Shown piece by piece: positions 31,743 to 42,880 of a DNA stretch of 64,000 nt. The notes beneath the pieces are model-generated. The model worked only from the letters and a program-made list of their open reading frames with translations, made no database searches and was not told where the DNA came from. Origin of the DNA: Chrysoporthe austroafricana (taxonomy: Eukaryota; Ascomycota; Sordariomycetes; Diaporthales; Cryphonectriaceae); the NCBI GenBank assembly GCA_001051155.2, contig JYIP02000009.1, positions 1,612,001-1,676,000 on the forward strand, given 5' to 3'. A program made the position numbers and the translations under genes. Numbering within the stretch: the stretch's first letter is position 1; each line of letters begins with the position of its first letter.

Positions 31743-33089
31743 GTTGACGTTGAGTGTGTAGGTGGTGTCGCGGTGGGATGGAGAGGGAGTACCTAGGTAG
31801 GCTTAGTAGAGTGTGAGGGGCAAGGAGGAGGAGAAGGAGGAAGAGGAGATAGGCTGGAGCGGGAGGAGGACAAGAGAGCAGAGGAAGAGCAGGGAAGGTG
31901 AGACAACAGGACAGAAGGTAAATAGTTGGACAGTACAGCTACGTGCACGGCGCCGATCGCGGGTAGTCTAGCCTGTCGCTCCTAGCACAGGGGACGGTTC
32001 ACGATGGCCTCGCCGCGTTTGCGATTTCGGTGCGGCAGACGGGCGACCGTCGCCCGCATAGAGTCCCGATGACGTCGGGGGCTACAGCAGACTGCCGGAT
32101 GCCATGCATGTGACAGCTGTATAGGTGCTAGATGCGGAAGCAATTAGTAATGAGCTACGAACTTGGCTCGCTCGCTGTCTGTAACAGTCTGTTGCTGCGG
32201 ATACGTGAGCCCGAGGACACATGTTGTTACACGTGGCGCGACATATTTTGCGCCTGCACACGGCCGCCGCACCGCATCCATGTCTACGACCGTCGAGTCG
32301 ATGCTGTTCCCTGGGTTTCACCCGTGGGAGTGACCAGATCGGCGGGGTCGCGAGGAGTTGGTGGAGTGGTTCATTAATTACTAGTCGCTGCGGGACAGGG
32401 CCCGGCTATTATTCCCGAGGCAATAATATAGGAGGCATGTGAAGAGTTAGTTCGAAAGGGAGAAAGAACCTCATCTTGAACTACCGTGAAAGTAAACTAG
32501 GCAGGACGAGTTTGACCTCTATGAACTGCTACACTTAGGCTAAGAAAGAGTGTCTGTTGTCTGTCTATCCAGCAGGGCTGGCTTGGCAAGCCTCGTATCA
32601 AGAATACCCTAGTAGAAGCGCGGCGATGACATACTATAGGATCCATGACAACCAAACTTCATGCTTACCATAATCGTAGTTAAGACTTTGGCGACCGGGG
32701 CATCAATTCACCGAATCTGGCACTGGGCCCTGGCCAAACTTTAAGATTTCGACATGCTTCCCCAGATTTTCTCCGCAGGCGACCGACATAACGAGAAATT
32801 CCCCGCGAAACCCCAGTCTCGACTGGGAAAGGCCTCGGAAGTGATATCCACCTCCCTTCGCCCTTCTCACCGCTCTCGCCTCCACGCCGTCGCCCTTGCG
32901 GGCCCGCCTGCGCGCCTGGCAGGGACCGCTGCTCGGGCGTCGGGCGAGAGGCGCACGACGGCCAGGTGATCACCACCGTGAGGGCCCACCGGTGCGGACG
33001 TACAAAATGGAGCTGCGCGTAGTAGACGGGGGCCCGCGAGCCCCCTCCACCACCCACGCGGGTGACGAGGGAGCGCAGCACACGTCAAG
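31743..33089. other. Shared promoter region of divergent SDR and lyase genes
   Basis: About 1.35 kb between the leftward mannitol-dehydrogenase-like gene and the rightward rhamnogalacturonan lyase gene. A purine-rich GGA/GAG stretch (31.80-31.92 kb) lies just upstream of the SDR start. No open frame with protein character. It could control both genes. Confidence 0.5.
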
Positions 33090-35395
33090 ATGCGTCTCCG
33101 TCGGCTTGAGGGGGCGCTGGCTCTGCTGCCCATCGCAGCCGTCGCCGTCCACGGCGCCCTCGTCGCGAACCAGAGCGACACCTACCTCCTGATCGCCAAC
33201 GACCGGCTGACGGTGGCGGTCAACAAGTCGTCCGGCGCCGTGTCGTTCCTCACCCTCGACGGCCAGAACCTGCTCGGCACCGAGGCCACCAGCGTCGTGA
33301 CGCCCGGCGGCGCGACCGGGAACGGCGTCAGCGGCGTCGGCCCCTACCTCGACTGCTACTGCACGCCGGAGGGTGCCTACACGCCCGGGGCCGACAATGC
33401 CACCTACACGCTGTACCAGGGCGTCGACTCGTCGAACGTCTCGTACGGCGGCATCGCCATGAGCCAGGTCTACGTGCCTACCGGCATCGTGCTCCAGCAG
33501 TACTGGTTCCTGCGCGACGGCGAGACGGGCCTGCACATGTTCAGCCGGCTCTACTACTACAACGACACGACCCCCTCGGCGGGCGTCTTCCAGGAGTTCC
33601 GCACGCTCTTCCGCCCGGACACGGACAGCTCCATCTGGACGCACCTCGTCACCGACGCGGACCTCTACGCGCCGCTGCCCTCGCCGGACCCGGCCGCCGG
33701 CGACCTCACCGACGCCTACACCGTGCAGGACGCCACCTGGTACATCGGCAACCGCACCGCCGACCCCTACGTCGAGGCCTTCTCCGACTACTTCACCAAG
33801 TACACCTTCTCCGCCATCTACCGCGACCAGAAGGCCCACGGCATGTACGCCGACGGCAGCCTGACCGCCGACGGCTCGACCTTCGGCGCCTGGCTGGTCA
33901 TGAACACCAAGGACACGTACTTCGGCGGGCCCACCTGGTCCGACCTCGTCGTCGACGGCATCGTGTATAACTACATCATCTCGAACCACCACGGCGACCA
34001 GGCGCCCAACATGACGAGCGGCTTCGACCGCACCTTCGGCCCGTCCTACTACCACTTCAGCCGCGGCGGCGGGCTGGCCGAGATGCGGGCGGAGGCCGAG
34101 GCGCTCGCGGACCCCGGCTGGAACGCGGCCTTCTACGACGACATCGCCCACCTGGTGCCCGGCTACGTGCCCACCACGGGCCGCGGCGCGTGGAAGGCGA
34201 CCGTCGAGGTGCCGGCGGGCGCGGCGAGGCCCGTCGCGGTGCTGTCGGCCAGCGGGCTCGACTTCCAGGACAACAGCCAGGACACCGCGGCGTACCAGTA
34301 CTGGGCCGACATCGACGAGGAGACGGGCGCGGTGCGGATCGACCGGGTCAAGGCGGGCACGTACCGGCTGACCGTGTTCGCCGACGGCATCTTTGGCGAC
34401 TACGTCCAGGATGGCATCGTGGTGGAGGCACAGGAGACGACGGACAGCGGCGTGGTGACCTGGACGGCTGAATCGGCTGGGACGGAGCTGTGGCGGATAG
34501 GCACACCGTGAGGCAGCCCCAGACCACACATTGCCACTACCACCATCTCCTCCTCCTCCTCCTCCTCCTCTTCTGCAGCAGCATCCCCCTCTTGTACCCC
34601 CAGCCCGCTGACATGCCTGAATCTCCAGGGACAAATCCGGCGGCGAGTGGCTCCACGGCGCCCAGCCCGACCCGGACCACCCGCTCCACCCGCCGCAGTA
34701 CCGCATCTACTGGGCGGCGTACGACTACCTCGACGACTTCCCGGACGGCGTGCGCTTCCGCGTCGGCGCGTCGGACCCGGCCCGCGACTTCAACTACATC
34801 CACTGGTCCGTCTTCGGCGGGTACGCCAACGCGTGGCGGCCGCTGCAGGTCGAGGGCGACGGCAACATCAACAACTGGACGGTGGCGTTCGGCCTGGGCG
34901 ACGCGGCGGACCTGGTGGCGGGCGCCCGCGAGGCCACGCTCACGATCCAGCTGGCCGGCGCCAAGGCCGCGAGCGGCAACACGGACGTGTACAACGCGAG
35001 CCAGCCGTATATCGATATCCCGTACAACGTGGTTGTCAACGGGCGGGCGCTGGAGACCTGGGTGATCCCGTGAGTATTTCCTTCTGCCGCTTGCTTCCGT
35101 ACTTTGACCTCTCTCTCTCTCTGCCCCATGGGTTTGAATCTGTCGGGACAGTATAGTGACCCCGTTGGAATGGAATAGGTACTACAAGTCGTCGTCCTGC
35201 GGCGTCCGCAGCGCGGTGACCTGCTACCACCTGGCGAACAAGTGGACGTTCCCCGCGAGTTACCTCTACGCCGGAGACAACGCCACGAACGAGATCATCC
35301 TAAGCCTACCGTATAACGCGACGGACTACGAGAGCGCGGTGCTGCCGAGGAGTATATACGTGCAGTACGACGCGCTGAGGCTGGAGGTGAAATAG
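33090..35395 (+). CDS. rglB: Secreted rhamnogalacturonan lyase, polysaccharide lyase family 4
   Basis: Cleaves the alternating rhamnose-galacturonate backbone of pectic rhamnogalacturonan-I by beta-elimination, leaving an unsaturated uronate. Three exons (33090-34507, 34629-35069, 35179-35395) join in phase to 691 residues. An N-terminal signal peptide (about 22 residues, LALLPIAAVAVHG) is followed by the PL4 N-domain (NDRLTVAVNKSSGAVSFLTL, DGQNLLGT). YWFLRDGETGLHMFSR and NHHGDQAPNMTSGFDRTFGP belong to the catalytic domain; the middle FnIII-like part has KAGTYRLTVFADGIFGDY; the C-terminal CBM-like domain begins after IGTPDKSGGEWLHG (across intron 1) and includes DFNYIHWSVFGGYAN. Several N-glycosylation sites. 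Length and the LWRIGTPDKS-type junction suit the rglB branch of PL4. It pairs in function with the GH105 enzyme at 52.8 kb. Confidence 0.93.
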
Positions 35396-35477
35396 GCAGG
35401 GGGGTAGCTAGCTAGCTATGCTCTGCAGTATTAAGAAGAGAGAAGGTAATTAATCTAATTAAAAGGTGTTTTCCTGC

Positions 35478-36769
35478 TCAGATGCTGTTCATGATCCCGG
35501 GCTTGATGGCCTCCAGTTTGGCACTCAGCTCTTCCCACAGCTTGTGGCCGATCTTCTCGCCCTCTTCGCTCGTAACCCACGTAGATGGCCTGTTATATCA
35601 TATGAGTTAGCGCTAAATTTCTGAAATAAATGCCATCCTCCCCCCCCCAAAAAAAAAGAAGAAAAAAAGAGAATAGGAACCCAAGCTGACTCCCAGCAGA
35701 AAATTACGACAACAAACGGCCGCAACACTTACTCCGCCACCTTGCAGTCGTCCAGGTACGCGCCGTGCGTCTCCCAGCCCCCGTAGGCCGCGCTCACCAG
35801 CGTGCGGCCGCCCTGCTCCGCGGTCCGCGAGACGAGGAGCCCCAGGACCTTCGTGTACAGCCGCAGGCCGAGGCTGAAGTCGCGCATGATGTCGGTCTTG
35901 ACGGTGGCGGGGTTCAGGTAGGACACGGCCACGCGGCCCGCCGGCCTGGTCGCCTCGGAGGCGGTGACGTGCGCGGCGAGGCGGCGGACGAGGAGGAGCT
36001 CCATGAGCTTGGAGACGTTGTATCTGCAGCTAGTATCAGTCTTTGTGGCTCCCCTTCCTTTCTGACAGAGGTGTTGATGACTTGTCGTCCGTCTGCCATT
36101 CGTATTGTTGCCTGGGGAAACGAGATGGAATGGGCCTTACCGGTCACGCATGTTGGCCCTCTCCTTGACCGCCAGCTCCGCAAAGATATCATCCGCCCTG
36201 CGCTCGGGGAAGTCCGTCATCCAGTGGACGAAGCTCCCGACGAACGTGCACACGCACTCCTTGCCGAACCGCTCGCTCGTCTCGCGCAGCCGCGGCAGCA
36301 GTAGCACCGCTAGTAGTAGGGTTGAGACGACGTTGACGGTGATGGTCCGCTCGCCGTCCTCCACCTCCTGGAACCCGCCGTTGACGACGTACGTGCCCGC
36401 GTTGCCCACCAGCACGTCGAGACGGTCCAGCTCGCGGGCCGCCCGGTCCGCGAGCCGCACCACGCTGCCGTAGCTCGCCAGGTCCAGCTCCCACACCTCG
36501 ACGGCGGCGCCGGGCACCGAGGCGAGGATGGACGCCCGCGCCCGCCGGCCCTTCTCCGCCGAGCGCACGGCGAGGACCACCCGCGCGGCGCCCAGGCGCG
36601 CGAAGTGCCGCGCGGCCTCGAGGCCCATGCCCGTGTTGGAGCCCGTCACGATGATCGTCTGCCCTGTGAAGGGGGCCGTCGGGTAGGGGGGCGTGAAGAA
36701 CCAGTGCGAGCGGAGCCAGCCGGCGATGCGGGCCACGGAGGTCTCGTTTGGGCCTGTCGGGATAGCCAT
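35478..36769 (-). CDS. Short-chain dehydrogenase/reductase (retinol-dehydrogenase-like)
   Basis: NAD(P)-dependent oxidoreductase of unknown substrate. Three exons (36769-36141, 36023-35733, 35589-35478; introns 117 and 143 bp) join in phase to 343 residues. Cofactor loop TGSNTGMG at 42-49 after QTIIV, VLAVRSAEKG, LDVLVGNAGTYVV, VNVVSTLLLAVLLLPRL, and the catalytic pair in YNVSK (Tyr211, Lys215), which forms across intron 1. SYLNPATVKTDIMRD follows. The last exon supplies the conserved WVTSEEGEKIGHKLWEELSAKLE tail, typical of this fungal SDR set. It is convergent with the lyase gene with only 82 bp between stop codons, so the 3' UTRs must overlap or be very short. The second intron holds C- and A-runs. 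A TATA box lies about 90 bp upstream of the start. Confidence 0.9.
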
Positions 36770-37475
36770 CGTTTTTTTTTTTCTTTTTCGGTCTAGCTAC
36801 AGTCTATGTGAGAGATTGTGCGAGGCTCTGGCTGGCCTGCATCTCTGCGAGCTGGCCTTTTATAAAGAAGCAAGTCTCGTGCTGTCGTCGCCCTCACGCA
36901 CCAGATCGGGAAGGGTATTGCACCGTCGCCGCGGGCGATGGGCGGGAGTGGGTCCTGAGTGAAGCACATGTCTGCCCTTGCGCGCCTTGCTACTGGGCAC
37001 GAGTCCTCGTGCTCACCTCACCGTCGTCGACTTGCTGGGTAATCAAACTGTGTAAGTCGCCGCGAAGTCGCCGGCACGGCATAGCATGGCATGGCATGGC
37101 TGGCCTTACTTTTTCCCACTTGCCGGAACAGGAAGCGCCTCTCACGATGATTGGCGAGCCGCGGGCGCGGGCGCGGCCAGGCCCAGCGCGGCCTAGCGCT
37201 GTAAGCCGGCTGCAGAAGTGGGATCGGATCGACGCCCGCAACGGTAGGATCACGACGTGGCTTTGTCCGTCATCCTGGGGAGTCGCAGATAATATAAAGG
37301 ACGACCGCCGCCGACGGCGAAGGGGGCCCAGGGACGACGTGTAAGCCGGCTGCATACGAATGATTGGGCGCTCTCTGACCAGCCTCTCGCACTCCTGTCT
37401 GCCACACTGAGCCTTCCTGACCGCCGAGCCTGAACAGGAAGCGAGAGAGAGAGCGAGGGGGAGAGAGATTTAGAG
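36770..37475. other. Divergent promoter region
   Basis: About 0.7 kb between the leftward SDR gene and the rightward DUF3425 gene. A CATGG-repeat run (catggcatggcatgg, near 37087) and GA-rich DNA just before the DUF3425 start are visible. No gene seen. Confidence 0.45.
36858..36864 (-). promoter_or_regulatory. TATA box candidate of the SDR gene
   Basis: The minus strand reads tataaaagg about 90 bp upstream of the ATG at 36769, a good match in sequence and distance to a TATA box with a short leader. Confidence 0.45.
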
Positions 37476-37659
37476 ATGGCACAGGCTGCCGAGTGGAGCG
37501 AGGATGGGCCCGCCCTGGCCTTGGAGCCGATGGCGTCGCTGCAGCACGCGAAGGGGCCCGACGACGACTGGACGGGCCTGCGGGACAGGGCGGAGCGGAG
37601 GAAGAGGCAGACCCGGCTCAACGTGCGAGCTCACCGTACGTGCCCCTGGAGCATACTCT

Positions 37660-37691
<32 letters not shown>

Positions 37692-38526
37692 CTGACACTC
37701 ACCTCGCACACCACACACAGGGCAGCGAAAGGCCGCCGCCGAGAAGCAGCGGCAAGACGGCGCACATCCGGCGGGCGACGTGGCGATGGTGCAGCAGCAC
37801 ACGGCACCAGCTCACCAGCCTGCCTTCGCGGTCCCCCTCCCCTACCCCCCAGCCCGGGCCTACCAGGACGTCTCATGCCTGCGGCTCTTCCCCCTCTCGC
37901 GGGACCACCTGATCCCGCTGATCGAATACAACGTCTACCGCGCCAGCCTGACCAACATCTACATCCTCTCGCTGTTCGGCCTGCTGCGCAACCCCGCGTG
38001 CGCGTATCTGCTCAGCCCGCCGCCGCCGCTCTTCCCGCGCGCCTCCGCTGCCGGCGACGGCGACAGCAGCCATGTGATGATTCCAGACTCCCTCCGGCCG
38101 ACGGCGCTGCAGCGCGCTGGCCCCCACGAGCTCTGGATCGACATCCTCCCGTCGCCCCGCATGCGCGACAACGCCATCGCCGCCGTGCGCGCCGGCCGCC
38201 TCTCCGAGGACCAGATCTGCGCCGACCTGCTCCGGGGCCTGTGCGGGGGCGCCAAGGCCGGGGCCGGGGCCGGGGCTGGGGCCGGGGCCGGATGGCGGCC
38301 GCCGCCACCACCGCCGCAGGGGGAGGAGGAGGAGGCTAAGGACGAGGAGGAGGACGCGAGGCTGATCGTGTGGACGGACCCGTGGGAGGCGAGCGGGTGG
38401 GAGGTCACCGAGGGGTTCGCGCGCAAGTACGGGTTCCTGCTCCGCGGGTGCGAGGACGTCCTGGCGGCGACGAACCGGTACAGGACGGCGAGGGGGGACG
38501 ACCCCCTCGTCTGGGAGGTGGACTGA
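37476..38526 (+). CDS. DUF3425 protein with bZIP-like basic region (putative transcription factor)
   Basis: Two exons (37476-37635, 37721-38526; intron 85 bp) give 321 residues. The N-terminal motif DDWTGLRDRAERRKRQTRLN continues across the intron as VRAHRRQRKAAAEK, a bZIP-type basic region with the N-x2-A-x-R-R spacing. No leucine heptads follow; the chain turns to Gln/Ala/Pro within a few residues. The DUF3425 domain follows: CLRLFPLSRDHLIPLIEYNV, YRASLTNIYILSLFGLL, then SLRPTALQRAGPHELWIDIL and a C-terminal part VWTDPWEASGWEVTEGFARK. An (Ala-Gly)n tract of about 14 residues and an acidic Glu stretch (EEEEAKDEEEDARL) separate the two halves. Proteins of this family are fungal and usually nuclear by prediction, and most lack known targets. 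The intron carries a (GA)13 microsatellite. Confidence 0.88.
37661..37686. repeat. (AG)13 microsatellite inside an intron
   Basis: Thirteen AG units inside the intron of the DUF3425 gene, between the donor at 37636 and the acceptor at 37720. Expected to vary in length between strains. Confidence 0.85.
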
Positions 38527-40369
38527 TGGGGTCTGGGTGGGAAGGGGACTGGTGGGCAGCATGTGTTGCCCGCGCTCCGTTCCCCTCGATAGGATACAAC
38601 CATCTGTGCCTGCTCAGAAGCGGCCAAGAATCTGATGTCACTTGAGAGATCGATGGCCGGGCTGGGCTGGGACCGCGAGAGCCTCGAGGGGCGGTCTTGG
38701 GTGCGGGATGAGGTGGCCATGGACATTGTGAGATCTGTATCTGCGGACCTACTGGTCGCCAGGGCACTGAGCTTCCCCTTCGCATGAGCCGCTGCGTGCC
38801 CACAGACTGTGATAGTGCCCTTCACATCAACAATTCAGGCATGACCATGCGGAGCTCGGTTCCCATTTTGCAGGACCAGTCTATTTCTCTCTTCTCCCTT
38901 GTCTCTCTCTCCCTGTACCCATCTTCGGTTATACGTCGAAGCGACCTCAATCCGGCAAGACGCAGGCCCTCTGCCCCAGCGGTGAGAAACGCTGCTGACG
39001 AGGCCACAGGCCCGTCTCATTCCGGCCAGGCCTCCCTTCTGGGCCCAGCATCCTACGGCGCAGCGATCCGAGCACACACAATAAAAAGAAAAAGAAAAAT
39101 GAGGGGGGTTGGTTGATTGTGGTGGAGAGGGATGGAGATGCCCCATGCGCGGGGCCTCGTGGACGGGCCGCCGCCGTCTATCTACACCATTCACAGCAGC
39201 CCGCCCGCCCGCCGGCCAGCCAGCCAGCCAGTCACGGGCGCCCAGATCAGAATGTCACCACGCGCAGGTGGTGTGGTGTGACGTCGTCCCAGGTCGCAGT
39301 ATCTCCGGACCGTTGCGCGTTCCTCCCGAGGGGCGAGGAAGCCCCACTGCGTTCCGCCGAGGCTCATCCCCGAGGAGGCGAGGGCCACCTCATCGTCGAC
39401 CTCCTCCCTTCTCCTCCCTCCTCTTCCTCCCCCCACCATGACGGGAGGAGATTGTTTCAGGTCGATCTGAGATTGCACGAACGTGCCGCGAGGAAACAAA
39501 GGTGGGGGGGGGAGGGGACCCTTTCGTCCCGAACCACCCAAGTTGGGACCATGCCATCACCCGGACCAGGAAAATAGGCCCGCTGGTGCAGCAATAACAG
39601 CGTGGGGCGTAGATATATCCGGTAGGCTCCGGAATCCTGCTGTCCTGCTGGGGGACCATCGGCAGCTCTGGCCCTCTCGTATGCGGCCCTGAAACAATGA
39701 AACACGTTGGGACCCTGCGGGTATGGCCAGTTTGGGGCGGCGCGAGAACCCCTTCCTGGGCGTCGTGTCCCCTTTGTGCTGGATTTGGAATCTCGCCAGA
39801 TAGATGATATCAGATACGCGCTCAAGGGGGGGAAGGCAATCTCCCAGATAACGCCGAAGTAACCCTCTGTCGTGGGGGGGTTGGAGGGGGGATCTAGACC
39901 ACCCAGGGAAGAGGGAAGAGAGCATGCCGTCAGCGCGATGTTCCTACGTGCAGCAGCAGCAGCACCACCACCACCGCCATCCGCCACCCAACACCACCAT
40001 TGTCGTCGTCGTCGTCGTCACGGCACGAAAGACTTGCAGCGGATTACGTATTTAGCGGCCTGGCGACGGGCCGCGGAACGGCCGGCAAAAAGTGCCAGGA
40101 TCAGAAAAAGGGGTGTCGTCATCAGGGTTAGGGTACTAGGCGCCCCCACGCCCCGTGCCGCACGCCTACTCGCTGGCGGGCCCAGCAAGAAGGCCCAGTT
40201 ATTACTGGGCCAGGGCACTATACCTCGCACTCCCCAGCACTACCCAGTCAGTGGTGTTGGTGCTATACTTAGCAGCAGCCATGCACTGACGTGACGACGT
40301 CTGCTCCCCTGTTCCCGATCTTCGCGGGCCGCAACGATGATCCTTCCCACGTCCTCGCTTCCTCCTCTC

Positions 40370-40455
40370 GCCTCGCCTCACCTCGACTCGAACTCGACTC
40401 GACTCAACCCGGCTCACCTCACCTCGCCCCGTCTCGTCTCGTCTCGTCTCACCTC
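40370..40455. repeat. CTCG(T/A)-rich pentamer repeat
   Basis: Degenerate tandem pentamers: cctcg / cctca / ctcga, then four clear ctcgt copies near 40430-40450. A strongly pyrimidine-skewed strand with evenly spaced CG. Confidence 0.7.
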
Positions 40456-41344
40456 CCTCCGCGATCCGGCAGCCAGGACCCCCCAGGCCAGACAGACAGC
40501 CTACCTGCCAGGGAGCCAGCCAGCCAGCCAGCCACAGCCAGGCAGGGTGGGATCCTCTCTGCCCACGCCTGCTTTTGCTACTACTACGTTACCGTCGTAC
40601 CGGATCCGCCGTCCCATTGACCGCGGTCACAGCCGAGAGACATGGCATGGCACGGCAGCAGAGCCCCATCTGCGCGCCATGAAGCAGCGCCGGCCGGCCT
40701 GCAGGGCGCGCTGTGCTGTCTGCGCGGTGGGCTGCGTCGCCCAGAGCCAGGGAAAAAAAAATCAAGTTCTCGACCGCGGCGGTGAGGGTCTGCGCAAACC
40801 TTGACCCATCCATCACGCATGCTGTGTCCTGCGTGCTGCGTGCTGCTGGGACGGGGGGGGGGGCCACAGCCGGTATAGCCGCCACTCTCCCTCCCCGAGC
40901 TTAAAAATACCGGCCGCGGTGGATGGACGTTGCAGCTAGGGCCCCAACGGCCCCAGCGCTGGGCTGATGGGCCGGGTTGCGAGGTGGTCGTATTCCAACC
41001 GACGGGCTCCACAAAAGGCTTGGCTGCTTCAGCATCCCGGCCAGCGATCGAGAGGCTTGACGCCGTGGGTTCCGTGCCGGGTGCGAGGGGGACCCACCCT
41101 CTTATGGGCCTGCGCCTGCCAGCTGCCTCGCCGTGACTAAGTCGTTGCGCAATACGCCAGTTCTGCGCAGTCTTTTTAGCCTATACAGGGCTGCTGCGGT
41201 TTCATGATAGGGTGATGGGTTCTTCCCAGTCCCCACCGCTGCTGCTGCTTCTGCTGCTGCGTATACTCCTGCGCTTCCGGCCCGGCTCTTCTGGGCTGCT
41301 GTTCGCCCACCGGAGATGGGCTGACGACGATGGACACGTCGACG

Positions 41345-41371
41345 GCTGCTGCTGCTGCTGCTGCTGCTGCC
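41345..41371. repeat. CTG trinucleotide repeat (about 9 units)
   Basis: Uninterrupted gctgctg run of nine units in intergenic DNA 1.5 kb upstream of the glucan synthase gene, with a shorter interrupted CTG cluster at about 41229-41258. Likely a variable microsatellite. Confidence 0.85.
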
Positions 41372-42880
41372 CTATCACCCGCGCAGCCGCTGTGCGCCCA
41401 CGCCCGCCGTCGCGCCAGGCTGGGTCAGGCCAGGCAAGGCAGGCCACAGCAGTCACCGGTCTGCCGTGGCTCACCCCCGGTCTATCAACACGTGCGGTCT
41501 GTCAGTCTCCTGTCGCTCGATTATCGCGAGGTGACGAGCGAGGGGCGCCGGGCCCCCTGCCTTATCAAGGTTCGCTTCAGCTTCGGGGTGACCACCCGCG
41601 GCCGTATCGACAGCAGCAACCCCCCCAGAAGCGCCCCAATACGACCTCCTGAATAAGGTTGAGGCTCTTGGCTCTCGGCAACTATCCGGCCGTCGGGATC
41701 ACCCCAGTCGTGGCACCGAGGCGTTCCTGGCCTCGCAGGGCGCCCGGTCCGCGATACGATGGCCCTAGCAGGATATGTCATGATGCTATTGCAGGCAGCA
41801 GCAGTACTTGCTCGATAGCCGACGGCCAATCGTGTCAGCACACGCCCGGACAATATCCAGCGCGCCGGATCCCCGTTCTCGCCGGCGCCCTTCGCCAGAG
41901 CAGGATAACCCCCAACGCCACATGGCAGCCACGGACAGCTGGCGAAGCTTATTTCGTCGTCCACCGCCAGGGTGGCCTCGAGGCTAGCAATACGGTGACC
42001 AGATACGCTCGGTCTGGCAGGAGCTGGGTCGGTCGTCGATATTATGCGGGCTCGCACTCGAGGCTATTTCCCTCGCCTGCGTCTTTCAGCTCGCACCGGG
42101 ATGCGCGATGGAGGCAGGCCCTCCAGCGGCGCCCCGAGATTGTTCGAAGCTAGTCATGTAGCATCATGCAGAGAAGGGGGGAGAGAGGAGAAGAAGAAAA
42201 AAAAAAATGTCGGCAGTGACATCAGAACACGACCGCGAGCCTCACGACCTCCCTCCTTTCCTTGCCCCGAGCCCGCTTCGCCTCGACGGGGTCCACAGCG
42301 TCAGTCCCACAACCTGGGAGACCCACGGCGCCGGCGTCTAGGTTGTTCTGTCTTCCCTTCCCTTTCGCGCCCGTGAGGAGTCTCATGTCGAGCATCCCGG
42401 CGGGCTGCTATAGGTCAGCCCCGCGGAATGATGGGTGCGAGCCTATCTGCTGCCAGCCTATTCTCTCTCCCCCATGCAGTGGCCGCGACCTCGTATCCAT
42501 CTTCCTGGGGTGGGTGGGTCGACGGCCTCGAAGGTGCATCCTTCTTTGGTCCACGCAAGCTTCCAGTTTTGGAATCTGTCGATGAAGGTTGGGAACAAAA
42601 ATGGATTGTCCGCCCCCATCTCCTCATGATTTCTCCCCATCCGGTAGGGCTGAGTTTTCTCTCTTGTTGCTCATGGTTGCCACTCACTCGCTCGTGTCTT
42701 CTAACGCTCGCTCTGTCTTTCCCAACATCTACTCGACGCAGGCTCTGGGAGTTTATTCCTCTTTCCTTATTTGCTCTTTTTATTAGTATTATTATCCTCT
42801 CGTTTCTTGTATAGAGCCGGTCTGCATAGCTACTAGTCGACGTCTGATGAGGTGATCGACGTGCGTCGGGGGCCAGCAAG

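Larger units (their letters stand above)
38527..42880. other. 4.35-kb intergenic region upstream of alpha-1,3-glucan synthase
   Basis: The largest gene-free stretch in the window. Open frames occur on all strands, but their translations are Pro/Arg/Ser-rich and overlap each other, as expected from composition. Visible repeats: CAGC runs (about 39215-39232 and 40515-40537), GTC repeats (40002-40019), CTCG(T/A)-rich DNA (40370-40455) and a CTG tract (41345-41371). CT-rich DNA just before 42881 may be the 5' UTR. It could hold a long regulatory region or a non-coding transcript. Confidence 0.5.

Noticed and set aside
32970..34706. 578-codon antisense frame opposite the rhamnogalacturonan lyase
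   Set aside because: Composition is typical of an antisense shadow (poly Val-Gly-Asp-Arg), and it crosses the lyase's first intron boundary.
39457..39987. 176-codon minus-strand frame upstream of AGS1
   Set aside because: Low-complexity start (poly-Gly/Ala) and no family resemblance; composition artefact of GC-rich intergenic DNA.
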